Shown here piece by piece: positions 23,876-33,210 of a stretch of DNA of 64,000 nt. This DNA is from Limiplasma sp036645955. Its GTDB lineage: Bacteria > Bacillota > Clostridia > Christensenellales > Aristaeellaceae. Under the pieces are notes generated by a model. That model had not been told where the DNA came from and searched no databases. It saw nothing but the letters and a program-made list of their open reading frames with translations. The stretch lies in contig JAVXND010000010.1 of assembly GCA_036645955.1 (NCBI GenBank), positions 4,755 to 68,754 on the forward strand, in the 5' to 3' direction. The position numbers and the translations under genes were made by a program. Within the stretch, counting starts at the first letter, position 1. Each line of letters begins with the position of its first letter.

Positions 23876-24919
23876 ATGAAAAAGGTTATTTCAGTCCTGT
23901 TGGCTCTCGTACTCACCCTTTCATTGGCAAGCGTAGCCCTTGCAGAAGGCAAAATCGGCGTAGCAATGCCCACCCAAAGCCTGCAACGCTGGAACCAAGA
24001 TGGTGAAAACATGAAGAAGCTGCTTGAAGAAGCAGGCTTCACTGTCAACCTGCAATACGCCAACAACGAGGTTGCCACGCAGGTCAGCCAGTTGGAAAAC
24101 ATGATTTTGGACGAATGCCAGCTCTTGGTTGTTGCCTCTATTGATGGCAGCGCCCTAGGCACCGTGCTTGCACAGGCCAAGGAAGCCAATATTCCCGTTA
24201 TCGCATATGACCGTCTGATCATGGATACCGATGCCATCAGCTACTACACCACCTTTGATAACTACTCCGTTGGCACCATTCAAGGCAACTATGTCAAAGA
24301 TACCTTGGATCTTGACAACGCAGAAGGCCCCTTCAACATGGAATTCTTCGCTGGCTCCCCTGATGATAACAACGCTCGTTTCTTCTTCCAAGGCGCCTTT
24401 GATGTGCTCAAGCCTTACATCGACAGCGGCAAGCTGGTTGTAAAGTCTGGTCAAGTAGAGTTTGAAGCCATTGCAACGCCCAGCTGGTCCTCCGAAAAGG
24501 CGCAAGCCCGTATGGATAACCTCATTGCCGCCAACTATGCCGATGGCACCAAGCTGGATGTTGTGCTTTGCTCCAACGACTCCACTGCCTTGGGCGCAAC
24601 CAATAGCTTGGTAGCCGCCGGCTTTGAAACCCTCCCCATTATCACTGGTATGGATTGCGACGTTGCCAATGTGAAGAACATGGTCAAGGGTTTGCAAAGC
24701 ATGTCCGTATTCAAGGATACCCGCACCTTGGCCGCTGAAACCGTCAAGATGGTTACCGCCATCATGAAGGGCGAAACCCCCGAAACCAACAACACCTATG
24801 ACAATAACGTGTTTAAGGTTCCCAGCTATCTGTGCGTGCCTGTTTTTGCAGATGCAAGCAACTATGAAGAGCTGCTGGTAAAGAGCGGCTATTACACCGC
24901 CGAGCAGCTGGCTCAATAA
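23876..24919 (+). CDS. chvE: Multiple-monosaccharide (xylose-type) ABC transporter binding protein
   Basis: The 347-residue exported sugar-binding protein has a signal peptide ending in VALA and then KIGVAMPTQSLQRWNQDGEN, close to ChvE. The type I periplasmic-binding fold follows, with YDRLI and IITGMDCD segments. It delivers pentoses or related sugars to MmsA/MmsB. It lacks a lipobox cysteine, which is surprising for a cell expected to have a single membrane. AAAAGGAGTG precedes the ATG. It is the first gene of the transporter operon and is followed by a stable hairpin. Confidence 0.93.
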   Translation: MKKVISVLLALVLTLSLASVALAEGKIGVAMPTQSLQRWNQDGENMKKLLEEAGFTVNLQYANNEVATQVSQLENMILDECQLLVVASIDGSALGTVLAQAKEANIPVIAYDRLIMDTDAISYYTTFDNYSVGTIQGNYVKDTLDLDNAEGPFNMEFFAGSPDDNNARFFFQGAFDVLKPYIDSGKLVVKSGQVEFEAIATPSWSSEKAQARMDNLIAANYADGTKLDVVLCSNDSTALGATNSLVAAGFETLPIITGMDCDVANVKNMVKGLQSMSVFKDTRTLAAETVKMVTAIMKGETPETNNTYDNNVFKVPSYLCVPVFADASNYEELLVKSGYYTAEQLAQ

Positions 24920-24945
24920 TTTCATTCACAAATTCCCAATATCAG

Positions 24946-24977
24946 GCGGGGAAGCGGACCCTTGTCCGCTTCCCCGC
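24946..24977 (+). other. Stable intercistronic hairpin between chvE and mmsA
   Basis: A perfect 14-bp stem GCGGGGAAGCGGAC with a 4-nt loop and a very short T-tract. In sugar ABC operons such hairpins commonly let the binding protein be made in excess by partial termination or 3' protection. Confidence 0.7.
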
Positions 24978-25000
24978 TTTAGTTTCGGGAGGAATGTTTC

Positions 25001-26548
25001 TTGGCTAATACCATCCTTCAAATGCGAAACATCACCAAGCTCTTTCCCGGCGTAAAAGCTCTGGATCAAGTAAATATCGAAGTGATACAGGGCGAAATTC
25101 ATGCCATTTGCGGCGAAAATGGTGCGGGAAAGTCTACGCTGATGAACGTATTAAGCGGCATCTACCCCTACGGAACCTACGAGGGCGATATTTTTTATCA
25201 CGGCAAGGAATGCCGCTTCAAATCCATCAAGGACAGCGAGCGCTTAGGCATTGTCATCATCCATCAAGAGCTGGCGCTGGTGCCCTATTTAAGCATTGCC
25301 GAAAATATGTTTTTAGGCAATGAGCAGGCGCATAACGGGGTTGTCAATTGGGATCAAACCTACCGCAAGGCAGAAACCTATATGCACATGGTGGGTTTGA
25401 ACGAAAATTCGCGCACCTTGGTCAAGGACATTGGCATGGGCAAGCAGCAGCTTGCCGAAATTGCAAAAGCGCTGGCGAAAAATGTCAAGCTGCTGATTTT
25501 GGATGAGCCCACCTCTTCGCTAAACGAAAGTGATGCCAAAAAGCTCTTGGACTTATTGATTACCTTCAAAAAGGAAAAGGGCATTACAAGCATCATTATT
25601 TCTCATAAACTGAATGAAATTGCCTATTGCGCCGATCAAATCACCGTTATTCGTGATGGCCATAGCATTGAAACCTTGAACAGCGCCACCGATATCATTA
25701 CCGAGGAGCGCATTATCAAGGGTATGGTGGGCCGCGAAATGACCAGCCGCTTTCCCGCGCGAGAGCATCACATCGGTGAAGTTGCGTTGGAGGTCAGGGA
25801 TTGGACGGTCTATCATCCGCTTTACACGGAAAAAAAGGTGGTTGACAACGTAAGCCTCACCGTACACCGCGGCGAGGTCGTTGGCGTTGCAGGCTTGATT
25901 GGCGCAGGGCGCACCGAGCTTGCTATGTCCATTTTCGGCAAAGCCTATGGCTCCAACGTTTCAGGCGAACTATATAAGGATGGTGAACAGCTCCATCTAC
26001 GCACCATTCCCCAAGCCATTCAAAGCGGCTTTGCTTATGTCAGCGAAGACCGCAAGGGCGACGGCCTCATTACCTCCAACAACATCAAGCACAACATTAC
26101 CCTTGCGCGGCCTCAGTTTATATCCAAGCGCGGCATACTGGATAAGGACCTTGAAGCAAACCGTGCGGAGGAATACCGCGAGAAGCTAGGCATCAAAGCG
26201 CCTTCTGTGGAGCAGCTGGTCAGCAACCTTTCAGGCGGCAATCAGCAAAAGGTATTGGTTGGCAAGTGGATGTTTGCCCAGCCCGATATTATGCTGCTGG
26301 ACGAACCTACGCGCGGTGTAGATGTAGGCGCAAAGTACGAAATTTACCAAATCATCAACGATCTTGTGGCGCAGGGTAAGTCCATCCTCATGATTTCCTC
26401 CGAGCTTCCCGAAATTTTAGGCATGTGCGACCGCATCTATGTAATGAACGAGGGGCGGCTGATTGCAGAGCTTAGCGCAAAGGAAGCATCCCAAGAAGCC
26501 ATCATGGGCTATATCATGCAAGACAGCAAGGGAGAGATTGGCGCATGA
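25001..26548 (+). CDS. mmsA: Sugar ABC transporter ATP-binding protein
   Basis: The 515-residue protein has two ABC domains in tandem, as in RbsA, XylG and MmsA. NBD1 has the Walker A motif GENGAGKST near residue 39 and LILDEPTSSL. NBD2 has a divergent Walker A (LIGAGRTEL, typical of this family), the signature LSGGNQQKV and LLDEPTRGVDVG. It energises import of the ChvE-bound sugar. Translation probably starts at the TTG 8-9 nt after GGGAGG; a nearby ATG is out of frame and stops at once. It overlaps mmsB by 4 nt. Confidence 0.95.
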   Translation: MANTILQMRNITKLFPGVKALDQVNIEVIQGEIHAICGENGAGKSTLMNVLSGIYPYGTYEGDIFYHGKECRFKSIKDSERLGIVIIHQELALVPYLSIAENMFLGNEQAHNGVVNWDQTYRKAETYMHMVGLNENSRTLVKDIGMGKQQLAEIAKALAKNVKLLILDEPTSSLNESDAKKLLDLLITFKKEKGITSIIISHKLNEIAYCADQITVIRDGHSIETLNSATDIITEERIIKGMVGREMTSRFPAREHHIGEVALEVRDWTVYHPLYTEKKVVDNVSLTVHRGEVVGVAGLIGAGRTELAMSIFGKAYGSNVSGELYKDGEQLHLRTIPQAIQSGFAYVSEDRKGDGLITSNNIKHNITLARPQFISKRGILDKDLEANRAEEYREKLGIKAPSVEQLVSNLSGGNQQKVLVGKWMFAQPDIMLLDEPTRGVDVGAKYEIYQIINDLVAQGKSILMISSELPEILGMCDRIYVMNEGRLIAELSAKEASQEAIMGYIMQDSKGEIGA

Positions 26549-27786
26549 GCACTATCAAATCTAAGCTCAAAGGAAACATGAAGCAGTACACCATGTTAAT
26601 TGCATTGGTGGTTATTGTGATTCTGTTTCAATTTACAACAGGTGGTAAGCTCTTAAAGCCTATGAACGTGTCCAACATTGTGTTCCAGAATGCCTATGTC
26701 GTGATTCTGGCCGTGGGCATGCTTTTGTGCATTCTTTCTGGCGGCAACATCGACCTTGCCGTCGGCTCTGTGGTAGCGCTTGTAGGTGCATGCGCGGGCA
26801 CATTCATCATTTCTTGGGGCTGGAATACGTACCTTGCCATTGGCTGTTGCTTGGTCATTGGCATACTGATTGGCATGTGGCAAGGCTTTTGGATTGCGTA
26901 TGTACGCATTCCAGCCTTTATTGTAACCCTGTCAGGCATGCTGGTGTTTCGCGGTTTGGCGCTATTGGTATTAAACGGCATGACCATTGCCCCCTTCCCG
27001 GACAATTACCTGAGCATGTCCACAGGCTTTGTGCCTGATGTGCTGGGCACGGTTCAGCTCTTTGGCATGAAGCTAAACCTGACCTGCTTCTTTGCCGGCA
27101 TTTTGGTTGCGGCGGTGTTTTGCGTCATGCAAGTGCTGAGCAACCAAAAGCGCAAACGCAAGGGCTATGCTTCCGATAGCACCCCCACCCTTGTGCTCAA
27201 GCTTGTGGTGGTTTCGGCCGCGCTCATCTGCTTTTTCACCATTCTGGCACGCTACCGCGGCATTCCCACAGTGCTTATCATCCTTGGGATATTGCTCATC
27301 TGCTACACCTTCTTTACCACCAAAACTGTCATGGGCCGCCACCTCTACGCATTGGGCGGCAACGAAAAAGCGGCTCGCCTATCTGGCGTAAAAACCAATC
27401 GCCTGCTGTTTTTAAGCTATGTGAACATGTCCTTTCTTTCGGCTGTGGCTGGTTTGGTTTTTGCGGCTCGCTTAAATAGCGCCAGCCCTCAAGCTGGTAT
27501 GAGCTTTGAGCTAGATGCCATTGGCGCTTGCTACATCGGCGGCGCGTCCGCTTACGGCGGTGTCGGCACGGTTGGCGGCACGCTGATTGGCGCTTTAATC
27601 ATGGGCGTGCTCAACAACGGTATGTCCATCATGGGCATTTCCTCCAACACCCAGCAGGTGGTGAAGGGCTTGGTATTGCTAGGCGCGGTTGCGTTTGACA
27701 TTCTAAGCAAGCAGCAGGTTGCTTTGCCTATTTTTCAAAACAAACACAAAGCAAAGAAGGCAACGACAAATAACGTCAAAGCATAG
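26545..27786 (+). CDS. mmsB: Sugar ABC transporter permease
   Basis: The 413-residue inner-membrane permease has about ten predicted helices and the BPD_transp_2 signature around GGAGSAYGGVGTVGG-like sequence near residues 332-345 (here IGGASAYGGVGTVGGTLIGA). It forms the channel for the ChvE/MmsA importer. The ATGA overlap with mmsA indicates coupled translation. A strong terminator follows. Together with xylA, xylB and the LacI-type gene this makes a compact pentose uptake and utilisation module. Confidence 0.95.
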   Translation: MSTIKSKLKGNMKQYTMLIALVVIVILFQFTTGGKLLKPMNVSNIVFQNAYVVILAVGMLLCILSGGNIDLAVGSVVALVGACAGTFIISWGWNTYLAIGCCLVIGILIGMWQGFWIAYVRIPAFIVTLSGMLVFRGLALLVLNGMTIAPFPDNYLSMSTGFVPDVLGTVQLFGMKLNLTCFFAGILVAAVFCVMQVLSNQKRKRKGYASDSTPTLVLKLVVVSAALICFFTILARYRGIPTVLIILGILLICYTFFTTKTVMGRHLYALGGNEKAARLSGVKTNRLLFLSYVNMSFLSAVAGLVFAARLNSASPQAGMSFELDAIGACYIGGASAYGGVGTVGGTLIGALIMGVLNNGMSIMGISSNTQQVVKGLVLLGAVAFDILSKQQVALPIFQNKHKAKKATTNNVKA

Positions 27787-27808
27787 GTAGGTTTTGCATA
27801 CGGAATAA

Positions 27809-27851
27809 CGAGGGCTGGTGCAATGTTGATTGCACCAGCCCTCGTTTGTTT
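27809..27851 (+). terminator. Terminator of the chvE-mmsA-mmsB operon
   Basis: A perfect 15-bp stem (CGAGGGCTGGTGCAA) with a 6-nt loop is followed by TTTGTTTTTG. Confidence 0.92.
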
Positions 27852-27869
27852 TTGCTTTGGTTGGGGGGG

Positions 27870-28050
27870 AACGCCAGCTGGGCGGACACCATATATGGTG
27901 TCCCTACAGGGATTTTGGTGCTCATTGTCATGGGTGGAGGGGCGTTATTGGTACGGAAACGCCAACTGGGCGGACACCATGTATGGTGTCACCACAGGGA
28001 GTACGGTGCTCCTTGGCATGGGCGGAGGGATGTATCGGTACGGGAACGCC
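27870..28050. repeat. Tandem 88-bp repeat carrying the GGACACC palindrome
   Basis: Two units of 88 and 87 bp begin AACGCCAGCTGGGCGGACACC and similar, and a partial third begins at the right edge. Unit 1 contains the perfect palindrome GGACACCATATATGGTGTCC; unit 2 has a changed copy. Short open frames here are repeat-derived. The gap between mmsB and rodA holds no credible gene. Confidence 0.85.
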
Positions 28051-28059
28051 TACTGCATA

Positions 28060-29259
28060 CTACTTCACATATTTCTTCATGCTCAGGGTTTGAGGCGCGA
28101 GCCCAGGCATGTTGGTAATGCTTCGGTTTTTGATTACGTTGAGCACGAGCCCAATGCCTGCCATGTTGGTAATCAGGTTACTGCCGCCATAGCTTAAAAA
28201 CGGCAGGGGAATGCCCGTAACAGGCATCAAGCCCGTTGTCATGCCTATATTTTCAAGCACATGGAAAATCATCATGGACATAACGCCGATGATCACCATT
28301 TGCCCAAAGCGGTCAACGGTGTAGCGCGCAAGGTACAGCATGCGCAGTACAATGAGCAGGTACATCAGTATCACCGAGGCACAGCCGATAAAGCCAAAAG
28401 CCTCGCCTATGGTGGAGAAAATAAAGTCCGTCCAGTCCTCAGGCACATAATCCAATTGGCTAAAGCTGCCCTGTACAAAAGTACCCACGCCATGCAGACC
28501 GCCAGAGCCAATGGCAATTTTGGAGTTGTTCACCTGATAAACCGCGCTTTCATCCACCAAGGTAGGGTCCAAAAAGCTTAAGATACGAACCAAGCGGTAG
28601 TTTTCAGAGCCGGATGCCATCATCACGCCATACAGCAGTGCAATGGCGATGACCCCCGCCGCAATAATCCCGCCCAAAACCCGCATGCGTATGCCGCCAA
28701 AATACAGCATGATCCCAAAAACGAAGATCATAACCAGCACAGAGCCCATTTCGCCCTGCGCCAAGGTAAGCAGCCATGGAATGCCCATTAAAATGGCAAG
28801 CCTTATAAAGCTTTTGAAGCTGCCTAAGGGATCATCGTTTGTTTCCAAATATTTAGCCATAACAATAATACAAGCAAGCTTTACAAACTCGGAGGGCTGC
28901 AGGGTATAACCCCAAATGACATCAATCCACGCTTTTACACCTGCGGCCTGTCCGCCCAAGGCCACCAAGAGCAATCCGCACGCAAAATAGTAAAACAGCA
29001 TGGAGCGCCTGCGGATAAACTCATAGGGGAAATACGTAATCACACCAATCACCACGGGCGATACCAGAAAAAAGATTGCTTGGCGCATGCCATAGTGCGA
29101 GGTGATGATGTAGTTGAGCAGATTGCTTTCGGTTTTGGATGAGGTGTTGAAGGTGGCTACTGCTACGCTGAGCACACCAAATGCCGCCAAAATAAACACC
29201 ATAAGCACCAGCTGAATATCAAAATGCGCACGCGAGCGTCTGGATTCATTGATTACCAT
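28060..29259 (-). CDS. rodA: Peptidoglycan glycosyltransferase RodA
   Basis: The 399-residue SEDS-family membrane protein has about ten predicted helices and the family motifs YTLQPSEFVKLACIIV, LAQGEMGSVLV and the C-terminal TGIPLPFLSYGGSNL. RodA polymerises lipid II during cell elongation with a class B PBP, here MrdA encoded two genes upstream. AAGGAGG precedes the ATG at 10-nt spacing. It is the last gene of the cell-shape operon. No obvious terminator lies before the repeat region that follows. Confidence 0.96.
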   Translation of the reverse strand: MVINESRRSRAHFDIQLVLMVFILAAFGVLSVAVATFNTSSKTESNLLNYIITSHYGMRQAIFFLVSPVVIGVITYFPYEFIRRRSMLFYYFACGLLLVALGGQAAGVKAWIDVIWGYTLQPSEFVKLACIIVMAKYLETNDDPLGSFKSFIRLAILMGIPWLLTLAQGEMGSVLVMIFVFGIMLYFGGIRMRVLGGIIAAGVIAIALLYGVMMASGSENYRLVRILSFLDPTLVDESAVYQVNNSKIAIGSGGLHGVGTFVQGSFSQLDYVPEDWTDFIFSTIGEAFGFIGCASVILMYLLIVLRMLYLARYTVDRFGQMVIIGVMSMMIFHVLENIGMTTGLMPVTGIPLPFLSYGGSNLITNMAGIGLVLNVIKNRSITNMPGLAPQTLSMKKYVK

Positions 29260-29298
29260 GTTCGCATTTCCTCCTTTTCAGGGGCAAGCAGGCATTGC

Positions 29299-30087
29299 TC
29301 AAAAAGACACGCCCACCTTGCTTTTGCCAAAAAACCGCCGCTTCCTGCGAAACGTAGGCATTGGCACATATTCGCCCAAGAAACGCCTGCTGATGCGGTC
29401 CATTGCCTCACGCGCGGGGCAATTCAGCTCCATAAAGCTCTCGTGCCGATTGATTGCGCCAATCACCGCGCGATCCTCCGGTACAAAGCCAAGCAATGGG
29501 ATATCCAGCAAGCTTGCAACCGTTTGCGGGCTGTACATTTCGCCGCGTGCCACCATTTCGGGAATCACGCGGTTCACAATCAGCATGGGGCGCGGCTTTT
29601 TGTGATCCTCCAAGAGTGCAATCATGCGTTCCGCGTCGCGGATCGCCACATCATCCGCCGTGGTTACAAGCAAAGTATGGTCGCTTGCGGCTATCAGATT
29701 GCACACCCCGCGCTCTATGCCCGCGGGGGCATCCAGCAGTACATATGCCACACGCTTTTTTAACTTTTTTACCACGCGCTCCATATCGTCGGCGTCAAGC
29801 TCGGTCACACTGCCCAATTGCGCGGCGGGCAGCAGGGTGAGCGTTTCATATTGCGTGTGGCGAATGAGCGCATACTTGAGCTTGCAATCCTTACGCGCCA
29901 CATCCAGCATATCATAAACCACTTTGTTTTGCATGTTGAGCAGCATATCTAAATTGCGCAAGCCTATATCCGTATCCACACAGCAGCATTGCAATTGCCT
30001 TTTGGCCAGCGCAATGCCAAGCGCCGAAACCACCATGGATTTGCCCACGCCCCCTTTGCCGGAGGCGATCATCCAAGATTGACTCAT
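29299..30087 (-). CDS. minD: Septum-site ATPase MinD, without MinC or MinE neighbours
   Basis: The 262-residue ATPase has the deviant Walker A motif SGKGGVGKS near residue 9, DTDIGLRNLD and LLDAPAGIERG, diagnostic of MinD. A basic C-terminal tail with RRKRRFFGK may serve as the membrane-targeting helix. MinD recruits MinC to block FtsZ away from midcell. In clostridial operons of this type minC normally precedes and minE follows; both are missing here, with only 17 bp on one side and 39 bp on the other. GGAGG precedes the ATG. Confidence 0.93.
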   Translation of the reverse strand: MSQSWMIASGKGGVGKSMVVSALGIALAKRQLQCCCVDTDIGLRNLDMLLNMQNKVVYDMLDVARKDCKLKYALIRHTQYETLTLLPAAQLGSVTELDADDMERVVKKLKKRVAYVLLDAPAGIERGVCNLIAASDHTLLVTTADDVAIRDAERMIALLEDHKKPRPMLIVNRVIPEMVARGEMYSPQTVASLLDIPLLGFVPEDRAVIGAINRHESFMELNCPAREAMDRISRRFLGEYVPMPTFRRKRRFFGKSKVGVSF

Positions 30088-30104
30088 TGGTATTCCTCCT
30101 TTGG

Positions 30105-32624
30105 TTACGGCGCAAGCATATTGCCGCCGGGGAAGATGGCACTATCGGTACGGAGTGTTTTTTGGTTCATGTACCAGCCCACAAACTCACGCGCCGCCAA
30201 GCTCGCCTCGCCGCCGCTAAAGCCGCTGGGAATGAACACAACCACCGCAATTTCAGGCTTTTCTCTTGGTGCCAGCATGATGAACCATGCGTTGTTTTCC
30301 AAGTCGATGGTGGTTACCTCAGCCGTTCCCGTTTTAGCGCAAACGTCTTTTTTATAAGCCCATTTCTTAAAGTGCTTTGCAGCGGTACCGCTCTCGTCCA
30401 CAACGCCTTCCATCCCTTTGAGAATGTAGGGCAGATATTGATCTGCGCCCTCAAAGGTATTAAACACGGTGGGCTTGCGCTGGCTTACAATATCGCCCTC
30501 AGGGGAGGTAATGGAGTCCACAATCATCAGGTTATTCACCACGCCGCCATTGCCTAGCGCCGCCGCATAGCGGCTTACCGCCGCCGGTGTAAGCGTGGTA
30601 ATGGACTGCCCAATGGCTACCTGAATGGTCTGGCTGCCGCCCCATTTGATATCGTTCATAAAGTTATACGTATCGCCAATCACAGCTTGTGTGTACACCA
30701 TTTCACGGCTCATGTTCAGCTCCTCCATCAATATGGGGCGCATGTACTCAAGCCAATCGCCTTGGTTGGTGTTCACCGCCATATCCATCAGGCGTTTTAC
30801 ACAGCGGTTCAGGCGTTCGTCGTCATAGGTGATGTTGCGGCTTGCGCCTTGGTTACGCAAGTGCTTTTTGATGGAGTTGAACACGATGATGGGCACTGCT
30901 GTATCCTGCGAGGCTTCATCCATCGCCTTATCAGGATCGTACAGGCTGGCTTGGTTACCCACTACACTGCGCTGTTCGCCCGGCAGTTCAATGCCCGTTT
31001 TGCTGGTCAAACCAAATTCGGATGCATATTGGTACATGCGCATCTCGCCCAAACGGCTGCCCAATGTATAGAAGAAATAGTTACAGCTGTTGGACAGCCC
31101 CTGCTCTATGGTCTGATATTGATGCTTGTAGCGCTGGGACGGTGAAATCCAGCACTTAGGCGCGGTGCTCAGGTCTTTTGTATACAGGGTAAAATAGCCG
31201 CCGTCGCTGATGGTTTCATCTGGCGTTAATTCACCCTCCAGCATTGCGCCAAGGGACGATACCATCTTAAAAATGGAGCCTGGCGTGCCGCGGGCATGAA
31301 TGTTGTAATTCATGAGCACCTTGCGCGGGTCAGTCAAAATTTCCTTGCTTTCCGGTCCTGCGGCAACCAACGCGTTTAGGTCGAAGGTTGGGTAATTGGC
31401 CATGGCAAGCACGCGCCCATCCATGTCAATCACCATCATAGCGGCACGATCCGCCAACGAAAGCGGGTATTTATCCCAGCTTCGTTTTTCAATGTCCATT
31501 TTGTTGGCATCCAGCCAATTGTTATCCATCAGCTTGCCTTCCTGTATCCTGCGGGTGCTGTCCACATTGAGGGCAAGGGCGCGTTCGGCCTGCTGCTGAT
31601 AGCTTGCAATAATCGTCAGCTTCACGTTGTTGCCGTCCTGCGGTTCGGCATAGCTAAGCTCACGGGTAATTTTGCCCACACGGTCACGCTCCACCATGCG
31701 GTAGCCCTGTCTTAAATCGCTGTTTTGGGTAAGCCAATCCTCCATGGAGGCCTCAATACCATCTACGCCGATGGTATCGCTGTATTGATAGCCTTTTTCC
31801 TTAAGCTCCGCCCACTTGGCGGCAGAAGGGATTGCGCCCATGTAGCCAATCACCTGCGCCGCCAAATTGCCGCGCGGATACACGCGTTTGGTGCCCATGG
31901 CCACTTCCATGCCCGGCAAGGTCATGGAACGGGTTTCGATTTTGATGACCGTTTCGTACGGCACATCCTTTGCAATCACGATGGGTTGCGAGTTAAACAG
32001 GTTCATCTGCATTTCAGAAAAAACCGCCATCACCTTGAGCATGGTGGTTTCGTCCATGTCGGCAGGAATTTGGTAGCGGGACTTGAGCTTTTCCATGGCA
32101 ACGGCGGCCGTCGGCACCGCTGTAATGCTAAAATAGTTGTTTTCGCGCCATTGGTTTTCACGCGTTTGGAGCACTGCCTCGCTCACGCCGCTGCCAAAGT
32201 TCCAAGCCCACTCACCCGTGTTGGGGTTGCGCTCAATCACAAAATGCACCGATAGCTCATTTCCGCCGCCTTCAATAATTTCAATGGTTTGGCGGATGGA
32301 TTCGGTAAAAGCGGCATATTCGGCTTTGGTTCTTTGGCTTGCGTCACGGTAAAAGGTGACGTTATATACGGATTCATCGTTTGCCAGAATCACTGCATCG
32401 GCATCGGTAATCATGCCTCGGCTTCCGCGCAATGTAATTTTTGTGGTACGTTTGGTTTCCGCCTTCTGCTGGTACTCCTCACTGGAGCGTAGCTGTAAAT
32501 TAAAAACACCCACCAGCAAATAGGAAAAAGCGCCGACAATTGCCACTAAAAAAATCAGATATCGCTTGCCGATGTTATAACCGGCATGCTGCTGTGTGCG
32601 TTCAAAACGTTTTCTTCTTGCCAT
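30105..32624 (-). CDS. mrdA: Penicillin-binding protein 2 (class B, elongation)
   Basis: The 839-residue protein has one N-terminal membrane anchor at residues about 22-44, a PBP dimerisation domain, and a transpeptidase domain with the active-site serine in PGSIFKM, the SNSCNYF (SxN) motif and KTGTAEV. It cross-links peptidoglycan during elongation in partnership with RodA. Length is at the long end of the family. AAAGGAGCA precedes the ATG. It lies 40 bp after mreD within the maf-mre-rod operon. Confidence 0.95.
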   Translation of the reverse strand: MARRKRFERTQQHAGYNIGKRYLIFLVAIVGAFSYLLVGVFNLQLRSSEEYQQKAETKRTTKITLRGSRGMITDADAVILANDESVYNVTFYRDASQRTKAEYAAFTESIRQTIEIIEGGGNELSVHFVIERNPNTGEWAWNFGSGVSEAVLQTRENQWRENNYFSITAVPTAAVAMEKLKSRYQIPADMDETTMLKVMAVFSEMQMNLFNSQPIVIAKDVPYETVIKIETRSMTLPGMEVAMGTKRVYPRGNLAAQVIGYMGAIPSAAKWAELKEKGYQYSDTIGVDGIEASMEDWLTQNSDLRQGYRMVERDRVGKITRELSYAEPQDGNNVKLTIIASYQQQAERALALNVDSTRRIQEGKLMDNNWLDANKMDIEKRSWDKYPLSLADRAAMMVIDMDGRVLAMANYPTFDLNALVAAGPESKEILTDPRKVLMNYNIHARGTPGSIFKMVSSLGAMLEGELTPDETISDGGYFTLYTKDLSTAPKCWISPSQRYKHQYQTIEQGLSNSCNYFFYTLGSRLGEMRMYQYASEFGLTSKTGIELPGEQRSVVGNQASLYDPDKAMDEASQDTAVPIIVFNSIKKHLRNQGASRNITYDDERLNRCVKRLMDMAVNTNQGDWLEYMRPILMEELNMSREMVYTQAVIGDTYNFMNDIKWGGSQTIQVAIGQSITTLTPAAVSRYAAALGNGGVVNNLMIVDSITSPEGDIVSQRKPTVFNTFEGADQYLPYILKGMEGVVDESGTAAKHFKKWAYKKDVCAKTGTAEVTTIDLENNAWFIMLAPREKPEIAVVVFIPSGFSGGEASLAAREFVGWYMNQKTLRTDSAIFPGGNMLAP

Positions 32625-32664
32625 GACTGCTCCTTTCCGTCAAAGCACAAAGCTCTTTCGTGTG

Positions 32665-33210
32665 TTATCGAGCTTTTTTGATTTTGTGCGTGCCCATCCA
32701 AAAGCGGATGGGAAATTGCAAAACACCCGCTAGCAGCATGCTGTAGCTTATATCCACCACTGCACGCCAAAAGTGTCCCGCGTCCAAGTTAACACCGCTT
32801 AGGTAGGTGTAGAACAGGTTTACGCTTTCAAAAACCAATAAATTAGCCCCTGCGCACAGCGGTCCGCGAAGGTAGGGGGTAATCTGGTTTGTACGTTTCC
32901 CCGCAGTGCGTTCTTCCTCAAGCCTGCGCTCGCTTTTATCGGAAAAGAGCAACGCGCCGATCATCGCGCTTACAGGGTAGAGGATGAGGTTCATGTAGCT
33001 CATCATGGGCAGCATGATCTCCAGCAAATACCCAACGCTCAGCGCCATCATAAAGGTATATTTCCGCCCGAGGCAAACCGTTATGATGGCAATGATGGCC
33101 AGTGCAATATTGGGTGCTACGTCCCAAACGGAAATGTACTCAGCCAGCGTTGCTTGCAGTAAATAGGCCAAAAGCGTCAAAACGCTTACCTTCATCAGCT
33201 TGCTATACAC
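32665..33210 (-). CDS. mreD: Rod shape-determining protein MreD
   Basis: The 181-residue protein has five or six hydrophobic segments and a charged cytoplasmic loop (SDKSERRLEEERTAGKR), the usual MreD layout. A GTG 6-7 nt after GGAGGA was chosen as start; it overlaps the mreC stop by 8 nt, as expected for coupled genes. An ATG five codons later is the alternative. MreD is a membrane component of the elongasome, with MreB and MreC. Confidence 0.85.
   Translation of the reverse strand: MYSKLMKVSVLTLLAYLLQATLAEYISVWDVAPNIALAIIAIITVCLGRKYTFMMALSVGYLLEIMLPMMSYMNLILYPVSAMIGALLFSDKSERRLEEERTAGKRTNQITPYLRGPLCAGANLLVFESVNLFYTYLSGVNLDAGHFWRAVVDISYSMLLAGVLQFPIRFWMGTHKIKKAR

Noticed and set aside
27823..28197. 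Open frames in several phases across the GGACACC repeats, up to about 124 codons
   Set aside because: They consist of translated repeat units, have no ribosome-binding site, overlap a terminator and the rodA 3' end, and occur in all three frames.
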